From contig CM060849.1 in the NCBI GenBank assembly GCA_030737835.1, positions 14,861,216 through 14,925,215 of the forward strand: a stretch of 64,000 bases of DNA, written 5' to 3'. Shown one piece after another: positions 35,126 through 45,640 of this stretch. Source of the stretch: Acorus gramineus (taxonomy: Eukaryota > Streptophyta > Magnoliopsida > Acorales > Acoraceae). The notes beneath the pieces were generated by a model. That model did no database searches and was not told the origin of the DNA. It saw nothing but the letters and a program-made list of their open reading frames with translations. Made by a program: the position numbers and the translations under genes. Every line of letters begins with the position of its first letter. Within the stretch, counting starts at the first letter, position 1.

Positions 35126-35811
35126 TTACTCTCCACGTTTCCAATGTTTCATTTCCAAGTGAAGTGAGCAAGCAATCTTTGACCAACACCTAGCAGTGAT
35201 GTAGACCTCCCAAAATTTTCCAATCAAAAATTGCCGACATGGATGAAAATCAATGGATATCATATCTAACAATAATGTAAACGTGTGGGGCCCATATTTT
35301 GTTAAATTTCCAGGTGATCAGAACAAAGTCAAAGACCAACCAACAATATATCAATGCGTCGTTGGATTTGTTCGGAATAGGTACCAAAGTCCCCACAGCG
35401 TAGTGTTATCAGGCTCCAACCCCGTATACTATGAGATAATAAAATATGTATTATATTATCATAATGTATAGCGTAATTTTTTTTTATTTTTTAAAATAAA
35501 AAAAAACATATTGATATATCTCAATATATATTTTATTAGAAGAGTGAATAATTTTTTTAAAAAAATAAAAAATAAAAAGATACTAAACCTATCATTTTTC
35601 CCTTAGCATGCGTGTAGGGTCCATTATTATGTGGCCCTCAGGAATGATAAGATCACGTCACACGTCCCCCACCGTCGCAAGTCTTCCTTTCTCCCTTCGC
35701 TGACCAAATGGCCAACCATCCGACTCGAATGATCTGGACCTATTAAATACCACATTCTGGCCGAGTCCATCAAATGAGATCATATCCCACCTAATGTTTG
35801 CTATAAGTCGT

Positions 35812-36200
35812 AGCTCAGTTGTTCGGACGGTGACACAGGGTGCGTTTGGTTACGCAATTACAGAAATGATTCAGCAAGAATCTGAGTTTTAAAATTTATT
35901 TTGCAAGAAGTTCACCTCCCCCAGCTTTTGAAAATCGCAATTTTAGGACACCATTTGCCTGAAATCTGTTTGTAGGAAGTAAAATTATTTGATTGCAAAA
36001 GTAAGTTCCTGCAAATGCAAAAACTATACAATCGTGAAACCAAACACACCTATAGTCCCATTGTGTCTGGCACGATTATGACCAAGAACTCCCGAATGGA
36101 ATCAGATCCCACCAAATCCTTTTAAATTTCGAAGGATCTCGTAGACGAAAGGCAAAGGATTGAGAGACTGGTCTAATGACTTCATAACAGATATAAAAAG
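35812..36200 (+). mobile_element. tRNA-like retroposon split by a MITE
   Basis: GTCGTAGCTCAGTTGTTCGG (35812 on) is a good A box, and GGAATCAGATCCC (about 36098) is a plausible B box, but the two are separated by the TIR element at 35838-36053. Taking out that element would bring the boxes to ordinary tRNA/SINE spacing. The tail is unclear. Confidence 0.4.
35838..36053. mobile_element. MITE with GTGCGTTTGG-type ends
   Basis: The left end GGGTGCGTTTGGTTACG and the right end CGTGAAACCAAACACACCTA are inverted copies with a few mismatches. The interior pairs CTGCAAATG-type and GAAATCTG-type words. It is non-coding, about 216 bp, and sits inside a tRNA-like retroposon. Confidence 0.6.
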
Positions 36201-36516
36201 GAGGCATATTAACAATCGTAAATAGAATAATTTGTTTACTACAAGATCTCAATCTAACTGGACCATCAAAGAGTCTGGAATGGACTTCTCCCCCTCAACA
36301 TAACAAGGAGAAGGAGATCGCAATATCGGAAGGTGATACAGTCCAGAACAATAATTGTTATGACATATCACAAGTCAAATACCTGAATATCGCCAGCACA
36401 ATACGCGTATCCAACAAGAGATCACAGATGAGATCCAATTTTACTGATAGATCCCATCATCTATCTTTTCAGTTTTTAAATTAATATCATCTCGCATGTT
36501 TAACATGTGAGATTAT

Positions 36517-36646
36517 ACTGAACCTCATCTTGGTAGGATGAGAGAGGTATCCCTTTTTAATGAGGAGACTTTGAGTTCGAGTCTTGCTGTCTGTTGATAA
36601 GGAAAGATTGACCAAGAAAAAAAAAATTATCCATAAAAAGAAAAAA
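36517..36646 (+). mobile_element. SINE-like retroposon, copy 2, with perfect target duplication
   Basis: A 130-bp element beginning ACTGAACCTCATCTTGG, with GAGTTCGAGTC as B box and a long A-rich tail. It is flanked on both sides by AACATGTGAGATTAT (36502-36516 and 36647-36661), an exact 15-bp target-site duplication. With copy 1 at 6434 it defines a family of short Pol III-type retroposons mobilised by a LINE machinery. Confidence 0.8.
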
Positions 36647-36661
36647 AACATGTGAGATTAT

Positions 36662-37095
36662 GTGGTAATAATCATATGTTAATCGGGATTGACAAGTACG
36701 AAGGGATCCAACCATCTCTTGTTTGTGTTTTTTATTGATCCAATTATTGATAGTTCCATCATACTTATCAATCCCTAAAAAAAATAGTACCACAAATTAA
36801 ATGAACACAAAATATCACATGTTCACATGTAACTTGTGAGGTGTTCTCAGCCATCCCACCCACACAAGAGCAAACAGGGGTTAATGTTGTGACGGAACAC
36901 CAAAACAACGGTTCACATGTTAATATCAGTCAACTGAAAAAAAGTCTCACTATAATCCTGTACCGCATTTTCTACGTTCATTCGCCCGTCTTTTTAACAA
37001 GCAAACCTTTCTTCACCGCTTCGTCTGAATAAAAAAAAAAAAAAAACTAGTAGGGTTTGGAGGATCGATCGTCGGAAAGAGAGATACAGAGAGAG
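36662..37095. promoter_or_regulatory. Upstream region of the SERF/zinc-finger gene
   Basis: No strong TATA motif. An A16-type run at 37030 is followed by a purine-rich leader (GAGAGATACAGAGAGAG) directly before the ATG. Nothing else is recognised. Confidence 0.35.
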
Positions 37096-40000
37096 ATGGG
37101 AGGGGGCAATGGTCAGAAGGCCAAGATGGCGCGTGAGAGGAACTTGGAGAAGCAGAAGGCCGGGAAGGGTAGGGTTTACGTTGTTCCTTGTTTCGATTTT
37201 TCATGTGTTTCGGTTCAACTTTTTTTTTTTTTTTTTTTGTCATTAACATATGAATCCGTGTTCGATTTGGGTGTAGGGAGTCAACTGGAGTCCAACAAGA
37301 AGGCCATGACCATCCAGGTTTCAAGATTTGCTTTTTTGGTTTTTTTTTTTTCCTTTCTTTGCAGTGATTCTTTGATTTTTTTTATTGTTCATTAATTTCA
37401 CTGCCTTCTGTTGTATGGTGTTCACTTGGTTGCATAATTTTGAAAAAAAGGAACTCCTTTTGGGTGAAAAGAGAAGGAATTGTATTCTATACTGGCATCA
37501 TAGGATTTTTGTTTTCTGCTTTGAAAACTTGATTCGGGGAGGATAAAAAGGGGATCCTTTCCCATCAGCATTCTGAAAAAGGGGGATTAATCAGGGATCA
37601 AGTGGGCGCCTAGGCAGAATGCGCCTCGACCCGGGGGTTAAGTGGGGATTAAATGAGGATTGTGTGAGGATAGGCAGTGGTTAAGTGGGCTTTAATCTTA
37701 TTTTTTTATTTTGTTTGCCTATTTTATTACATTTATTTAATTTATTTTGTATTTTTAACTATTATATTATATGTATATAGTATATTTTATTATTAAAAGA
37801 GTGGCTTCCCATCTAGCTCATTAATCCCTAGGTGGACAATTATGATGTTGTCGAAGATAATTTGACTGGTTACAGCTTCTTTAGAGTGTGAATTTAGTAA
37901 TTTTTTGTTTGTTGCAGAAAAACATAACTTGATGAATTGTTGGCAGCTGTGCCTGATCTGCTATTGGACTGATATAGTGTGTTTATACATCTGAACCAAA
38001 AAGGAATGTTAAATTTCACATGACATAATGAACACATATAGTGTGTGAAATGGAGCATGTATCATGCTTACTGACCAAAATGATATGTCAAAGAAAATCA
38101 GTTTCTCCTCTTTGTTCTTTTGATTATATATTTGATATTTTGATACGTCGTTTTTTTAGTTCCAGTGAGGAATATTTTTTTTTTCTTTTGAAAAAAAACT
38201 TGTAGGCGTTCTACAACCAAATTTCTTATATAACAAAACTTAGGTACAATACTTTAAACGAAAAAAAATGAAATAGAAAATCAAGAATAACCAATAGACC
38301 TCGGATCAGCCCCACCATTATTCCTTGATTCTCATTATTCCTCCCACAAATCTCACTGTCTTTCAATATTTTCTTTCCATATTCTCTTTCAAGTTCCAGT
38401 AAGGAATATTGAAAGAAATTATTTTGAGGTGATATTGTTCTATTAAATTCATTTATAAGCTTGTTTGTAGATCTTTTAAAAAAAAAGGTGGTCAGATATT
38501 GTCATTTCAATAGATATGACTGCCCATTTCTGCATGATATATTTTCATTGTTTTTGGAAAATAATAGTTCCACACAGGTGTCCACAATACGGTCGATAGT
38601 CTCATGTATTGTAGTTCTTTCCAACAAATCTACTGTAACAAAGCACAATAATACAAAGAGGCAAGCATCTTCATCATAAATTTGCATTTGGATTTCTATT
38701 TGTCTGAACTCTGAAGCTTCACAGTTGTCTTCCATGCCCGCCCTGGAGTTTCTGCTGGATGCCAAAATAGTGTTCATTTTCGTTATATTTGTTGATCAAA
38801 CTGTTGAACATGCCCCGGTCAGTTAGGGTTACATGTTGGTAGGGTATGCTATAACTATTCCTTGGTTTCCACTCAGATTTGATTTTCTGGTTTCAGACAA
38901 TTCTAGGGTTATCTCTCTTGAGGAATTGATTGTTTCTGAATCTGTTCAAGCAAGACTGCTATCTGTTATGTACGGTGTACACTGTTTGGTGTATAATTTA
39001 TCTATGGTTTTGTCATGAAATAGCATTTTCCAGAAAGACAACCCTCAATGTATGTGTTTAAAGTGAATGCATTGGTTTTCCCCACCTCATCTGCACTTTG
39101 CAATGCATGCCCCTGTACAACTCCACAATAGCTCAGGGCCAGTCATCTTAAGAAAATTCATGTTGTTTACCTATAGGTGCTAACTTGGTTGAATATGTAT
39201 TTTTAGTGACTACCATAGTGACTAAAAATACATGCATGACCAGAAAGGAGACTGATTTTGAATTGTTCGGTACCTTCACCCCACCGGGAGTTTTAGATAT
39301 TTTTATAACCTACATAACATGAGTAACACATGCTTTTCTTTTTTTCTTTTTTCTTTTTTGAGGAAAAGGTAGACAAATGCTACCACGATTTCAGTGCTAC
39401 AAAATCGAAGTTCCATATTGGTAAATTGTTAAAAGCCGGAAGTTAAAAGCAACACAATATGTGCATGACTTAGTGTGTGTAACCTGATTAGCCTTTTTTT
39501 CTTACGTATATGTCAATGGTTGAAAAGAATGCTAACTTGCTAAGTACTAGGAATTTAAAACTCAATTTTAATGCAAAAGACCATTAAATTTGCATGGATA
39601 GCAATAGCTGTGAGGCCTGTCTTGTGAGTCTGTTGCGGGAAATCTTTTTTCCTGACATATTAGATTGTGATGCTAATGCTCAATGTGATGGTAACTCATT
39701 GAGGACCTGTATCCAACTGGAATACAGCATATATTTTGATATGCCAACGTTAAAAGGAATTTTTTAATCATGTATTTTATCAAGTTTAGTTTATTAAGTA
39801 TTTAATCATTATGAAATTTTGCATTAATTGTTTGCTATATTAAAAAATTTCTGCTTCAAATAAAAAGTCATCTATATGCTTTGGTACAATTGGATTCAAT
39901 GCTAGTAATAATGGATGTTCCTCTACCTGTTACTCGATCCATCGGAGAAGTTTTATCCCTGAAAACTGGTTTTTCATTGTTTGTCAATTACATCAAAACG

Positions 40001-41559
40001 GTAATCATTATTTGTGCTTTTGGCTTTCATCAAGTCACCGACAAAACAGATCCCTGCCTAATAACCTGGAATTTCAGTTCCCTTTTTTGCTTCACATGCA
40101 TTCTTTTGGAGGCATTTTTCACAATTTGCAATGGCATGGTGTTACTAGTGGTATTTCCACATAATGTCCTTCATAATCCTTTTATGTAGTGACTTACAGA
40201 ACATGTGCTAAAACTGGTTGCTCAGAGGTGAGCAGATGATCGCTTACCACATGGCTGTCCATTTGGGCTCCTTCCTTTTGGATCATTTATCCATGAAGTG
40301 TGTCTTGTAGAATGACACACTGCATCTAGCAGCACAGAAGTATAACAACACTGAATATGAGTGAGCTTTAATCTTAGTATATGTTGACACTTTTGGTTTT
40401 GTAGAGCAAATTAATTAAACAGTCTATTGCCACATGGGCCACATAATTGCTTTAGGTAGTTGTTTCCGTGATCATGGTATTTATGCCATATAGTGTTCCA
40501 TGTTGAATAACGCTGTCCAGATAGGAGGATTATAGTAAGAACTGCTTAACATCTGTTCACAACTTCACAGTTCACATTCATCTATTATGCTTCCCAGATG
40601 GTTGTAATACATTCAGATATCTTTTCTAATATCATCTGTTTTTAGGAAGATGATGTCAATATGTTATATCATAATTGGTAAACTACTAAAGGTTATAAAG
40701 ATGATCAAAGAAGCAAAAAAACAATAAAAAAAGGTTGAGTGGGGACATAAGATTAGTTCTCAGCTCAGCCCTTCTCATGCCTAACAATGGCTTGTTCCAC
40801 TACAAATAAAACTCTCCATCTGGAGGTGGATTCTTTCAGCTCAGGATTTGGACACTAAAATCTTTTATATTGCATATTACACTGTCATTCTTGAGTTTTT
40901 CATTTCTTATGTTCCATACAGCGCACCACACAGAGTAAGAAAAGCACTAATGTTTTTTCTAATGTCATTGAAAGTACTATTTAATTAAGGAAAATGTTAA
41001 CACTGCCCCGCCTGCTGTCCGCTCACATTTTGACTTTCATTTTAAAAAATAGTATATTCATCTAATGAAGTATATGCTTGTATCAAAAAAATGAATATAT
41101 ACTACATCAAATTATATGGATCCATTTGTAGAAAATGTGAGAATTTTCTAAAGAGAGAGATACTTAGTCTAAGTAGGTATATATCTCATTGGACAGCCAT
41201 AGAGGTATATGGGATTGGAGGCGCCAGGCGGGGCTATAAACAGGACTGTGTGTAATGGTGCCCTTCTATTAATTCTGATAGCCTATTGTGTGGAATAAAG
41301 TTATTTGGATGTTAATGGACCATAATTACCATGATGGTCCTTGAACAAATTAATTAATGGCTTTCTGTTTAGCTTGTGCTTGCTGCATATTTACAAAACC
41401 TCTAAATCCAACAATTTCCTCTTCTTATTACTATGGCAGTGCAAAGTATGTATGCAGACATTCATCTGTACTACATCGGAGGTGAAGTGCAGGGAACACG
41501 CGGAAGCGAAGCACTCCAAGGTGGATGTGTACCAATGCTTCCCTCATCTCCAGAAATAA
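37096..41559 (+). CDS. Small SERF/4F5-type zinc-finger protein (At2g23090-like)
   Basis: Three exons, 37096-37168, 37277-37317 and 41440-41559, give 234 nt and 77 aa. The N-terminus MGGGNGQKAKMARERNLEKQ is basic and resembles the 4F5/SERF family start. The C-terminal half begins CKVCMQTF and ends CREHAEAKHSKVDVYQCFPH, with Cys-x2-Cys and His-x4-His ligands of one small C2H2-like zinc site. Arabidopsis At2g23090, a protein of the same size and layout, is the comparison I have in mind. Its biochemical role is not established to my knowledge; nucleic-acid or protein binding is plausible. Intron 2 is 4.1 kb, very large for so short a gene, and contains transposon-like DNA (40995-41250). Confidence 0.88.
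40995..41250. mobile_element. Candidate small TIR element in the zinc-finger gene intron
   Basis: TGTTAACACTGCCCCGCCTG on the left is inverted near the right end (reverse complement TGTTTATAGCCCCGCCTGG). The G+C-rich tips contrast with an AT-rich core. It lies only about 190 bp before the last exon. Boundaries and target duplication are uncertain. Confidence 0.35.
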
Positions 41560-42312
41560 CAGTCTAACATGGGGAGTAAGGACTCCAATATGGATATTAA
41601 TACTCGATTTCCTCTCTCATTGGGTCTGAATATATCCGATCCAGACTCATTATGTTTTGTGAAGTGTACCATGGTGTGCTGTTTCGATCTTTGGATTGTT
41701 GAATGTTGCAACTGTCTGTGTTTTGTTCTCTCATGTGGAGTGGCTGTGTTTGGGTCTCTAATTGTATTTGCTCATGTTCTCGACAATACTTCTACGTGTA
41801 TGTTATAAAGGGTTCTTTAGCTTGGGTTATGTTGTGCATAGGGTAGATGTTAAATGTTCATCATTTAAGCACTTTTGTTTTCAGCAAAAGCAGAACAGGG
41901 AATTGAACTATTGAAGTGTCATCTGGTCAAAAAGAACACCATCAGTTATACAGTGGGTGTGAAAAGCTAAGCTAATGCTACACCTGTCCTTGGATAAAGT
42001 ACTGTCAAGACTTCGTTCCGTATTTCATCGGATGATTAAACTGATGTTAACTAAACAGAAGAGTAAAATTGAATGGGGTGCCCAGGTGTACTTTCTACCA
42101 TGATAGGTGGTTTTGGATTTTCAGTTGCTGCTATTCGTTCGGATATATCAATATTTGTGTCTCATCTTAAATAATTTTGATACAATATTTTGATTTTGAT
42201 TTTGATTTTTGTGGACAATTGATATATTTAAATATCGACAATATATAACTTGAACATATACAGTTTTGTAGATGTTGGATTGTGTTTTTTATTTGGAGCG
42301 AGTGTATTGATA
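41560..42312. other. 3' flank of the zinc-finger gene
   Basis: Likely 3' UTR then spacer; no coding exon or repeat boundary is supported. Confidence 0.4.
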
Positions 42313-43108
42313 GGGGGGTTAAATACCCATCCCATATAATGAGAAAACCACCCCAGTGATAAATAGTTTTTATGTAGTCCTGAAATCAAAAGAAAACCAT
42401 CCCTCCCAATCACATCCCATTTTGAATCAAAACCATCTCATGAACCAAACACTTATAATGTCCAAATGCAAGGTTATATAAATATACTTTTCTGTTATAA
42501 TATTGATATACATGAATTGTTGATATGCGTTAAATATGTTATCAAATGTAGTGTCGGTACTAGCAAATCATTGAAAAACAAAATGATAAGCATCGATCAA
42601 CAAATGAGACGTCGAGAACAGTTTCAATAGCCTATAGGTGAAACACTTAAAATTATATAATCACAACCTAGGGGCGATTAATAATAAAATTAATGTGGGA
42701 TAACATTTATTTCTAAAAGAACAAAATAGGCTTAGTTTTGTGTTTTTAAACGTATACACCCATAGAAATCTATATATTGAAGCTTTAAATAATAATTTGT
42801 TTGAACAATACAAGGTATGTTTTTTAATTCCCACATGTTTGAATACCCAACAGGTCATATATAAACACAAAAACAAAAAAGTTATGCTTTTCAATCTAAC
42901 ATCAATCATATATTTGCATAAAAAAATGTAGACCATTTGTTAGTATACATTGTCAGTCTACTCTGGGTTGATATAGGGCAAAAATAATAAATAATAAAAA
43001 TTGGGGGTGGTTTTCCTCCGGGGTGGTTTTATAAGTTTTAAAAAATTAGTTGAGTGGCTTTCCCAGCGGAGTGGTTTTCCATTAAATGATGGTTTAAATA
43101 ACCATCCC
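42313..43108. mobile_element. Candidate DNA transposon with about 40-bp inverted ends
   Basis: The left end GGTTAAATACCCATCCC, followed by GAGAAAACCACCCC, pairs with the right end GGTTTAAATAACCATCCC, preceded by GAGTGGTTTTCC. More GGTGGTTTT/AAAACCA words lie just inside each tip. The flanks GTATTGATA and TTATTAATA may be a decayed 9-bp target duplication. The roughly 0.8-kb interior is AT-rich without a transposase. Confidence 0.5.
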
Positions 43109-43730
43109 TTATTAATATCTCTATCCACACTCTAGATATTAAAATCATAGAAAATTTTTATGTTTTTCAAATAATAATTGAGAGAGGATACAATTATTTT
43201 TTACATAATAGACGCGCTAGTAATATAGTATAAAAATATACTATATTAAATTCATTTGAGTTAAGTATGTCCATTTTATTTTGAGAAAACACATGTAACT
43301 CTTTACAAACAAAATAAAAAACTCTTTTGTGGTATCTATTTTTACTCTTATGTCTCCTCACCTCCATTAGAATTATATTTTAAAATCAGAAATAAAATCA
43401 TAGTAGCTATTTCTACTATTTAAAAAAAAAAAAAACTCTCCACAAGCGTATAAAAATTCAGATAACCCTTTTTTATCTTTTCCCATAATTAATCTCTCAC
43501 AAACATAATTAAAACCAAATCACTCATGTATCATCATCGTTTAATAAAATAATTCAAAGTTGTACATAATCTACGGGTTTGGTCCAAAAACACGTTCCAC
43601 GCACCAAACTTTTCCAAGAGATGGTGGGTCCCACCGAACCAAAATCCAAAAGCAAAATTTGAAAATAATGACAAAACGCGTTTCAAAGTTGGAAAAAAAA
43701 GAAAAATTAGGGGCGGACAAAAAAAAACAA

Positions 43731-44025
43731 GGGATTTTTATTTTTAAGTCCTCATAAATTATCTTATTTAATGATCGATCTTTTTTTCTTTGTATTTAAG
43801 TTTTAATCTCTCGATTTAAAGGATAATTCATGGATAGATCCCTTACAGAGACTAAAAAGTAAATTAAATAATTTATGGATAGGTCTTTATCAGGGACTAA
43901 AAAGAAACTATTATTTAAATCTAGGGATTAAAATTTAAATACAAAAAAGAAAAGACTTAATCACTAAATATGATGATTTGTTCACTAAATATGATAATTT
44001 ATGAGTACTTAAAAATAAAAATTCT
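43731..44025. mobile_element. MITE of the AAGTCC foldback family, complete copy 1
   Basis: Starts GGGATTTTTATTTTTAAGTC and ends with the inverted version ACTTAAAAATAAAAATTCT. Inner blocks CATGGATAG, GGGACTAAAAAG and TTTAAATCTAGGG match copies at 44852 and 59168. AAAAAACAA flanks both sides (43722-43730 and 44026-44034), a 9-bp duplication, though low in complexity. It is more diverged than the next copy. Confidence 0.7.
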
Positions 44026-44034
44026 AAAAAACAA

Positions 44035-44842
44035 AGCGCCTTCACGCTGACGGCGTGTGCGTGTCCTTCACTTCCGCCAAAAAATCTTTTTGACCGACTT
44101 TCCTCTTAAAAACCTGACAAACGTTGACCGTCCAAACGTTGTCCCCCACTTCCTGTATCCCTCCGAAACTCCATATCTTAACCGGCTTTTCACTTCATTT
44201 CAGACGGGTACAAGTTTAGTCTGTTAATCTGAAATAATCCAAACCCTTTTTTTTTTTTTTTTGGTTTGAATCAATAGATTTTTTTATTTGATTTGATTTA
44301 GGTTTGGATTGAAAAATTAATAAATAGATTTATTTTGATTTGAAATTAGTTTTACTTCATAAAAAATTGAATTAACTGGACTGAAATAATTCATATTCAT
44401 TTCTGGGTCATTCTTTTATATTAAAATCTATATTATTGTTATATCGTTAATATTCGCAAAAAAAAAAAAAATGAAATATAGTATTTTGATATTTATGTAA
44501 AGTTATAACCAACCTTTAAAAAACTCTAAACAACCACTAAAAAAAACTTTAAGCAACCCAAATTGATAGAAAAAAATTATATATGTTTATCTTTTATGGT
44601 TCGATTTGGTCCGATTTGATTTGGTTTAACCAATTCGATTTGGTTTTCGGGTTACATATGATTATAATTTAATTCAATATAAATTTGCAAAAAAACAAAT
44701 CAAATTGACCAATTTGTACCTCTAATTCCAGACAACATCTCCTCCATGGGATATTTCAAACTCAAGTTTCTCATTTCACATAATCTATCACAATTAGATT
44801 CTCGAGAATTCTCAATTAGAGTTACTAAACTGTTTCTTGATA
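44035..44842. other. Spacer between two MITEs
   Basis: Includes a stretch (about 44224-44720) rich in TTTGGTTT/GATTTGATTT words and ending near ACCAATTTGTACCTCTA, possibly another compositionally biased transposon. No gene is supported. Confidence 0.4.
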
Positions 44843-44851
44843 TTTTATAGG

Positions 44852-45124
44852 GATTTTTAGTTTTAAGTCCCCACAAACCATCATATTTAGTGATCGATCC
44901 CTCCCTTCTTCGTATTTATGTTTTAGTCCCCAGATTTAAATGATAATTCCTTTTTAGTCTGTGAAAGGGACCTATCCATAAATTATTTAATTTATTTTTT
45001 AGTCCCTGTGAGGGACCTATCCATGAATTATCCTTTAAATCGGGGGACTAAAACCTAAATACGAAGAAGAGAGGGATCGATCACTAAATATGATGGTCTG
45101 TGAGGACTTAAAACTAAAAATCCC
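44852..45124. mobile_element. MITE of the AAGTCC foldback family, complete copy 2
   Basis: A 273-bp, almost fully palindromic element running from GGGATTTTTAGTTTTAAGTC to GACTTAAAACTAAAAATCCC. It is flanked by an exact 9-bp target duplication TATTTTATA (44843-44851 and 45125-45133). Long inverted ends plus a 9-bp duplication point to a Mutator-like MITE. It would fold into a hairpin over its whole length. It sits about 0.5 kb upstream of the LRR gene. Confidence 0.85.
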
Positions 45125-45540
45125 TATTTTATATTATGTGTTCTTTCTAAAAGTTTCAGAGCAAAGTTTTCTTTTCACATATTAATAAGAATATTTTTTT
45201 TAGATTAGAATTATCAAATTGATCCAAAATATTCATTACATGTTCAATTTTAAACATATCACAAAATTTTAAAGGTCTGCATTCTTTTATACTAAAATTT
45301 TTAAATTGGTCTTAAATCTTTTGTGTTCGTCTTGTTCAATTTAAATACAGTTATTTTTAGTTAATTGGTACAATATAACTTAATTGATATGAAAAATAAT
45401 GCAATCTAAAATGGAGAGATGTAAAAAAAATAGATGTGTTCTTTATTATATTTTGAAAATTATGATTAACATTCGTTGAATTTACATAAAATACTAATAA
45501 AAACTATTTACTGACTCACAATCACCCGCCTCTTAAATCC

Positions 45541-45548
45541 TATAAACA
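45541..45548 (+). promoter_or_regulatory. Candidate TATA box of the LRR gene
   Basis: TATAAACA lies 100 bp before the ATG at 45641; a (CTC)n leader follows at about 45607-45629. Spacing allows a leader of about 65-70 nt. Confidence 0.45.
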
Positions 45549-45640
45549 AACACCGCCATAGCATCAGACCACACCTCCATTTTTTTTTAAAAAAAGACCA
45601 TCTGTCACTCCTCCTCCTCCTCCTCCTCTGTTGTTCTCTA

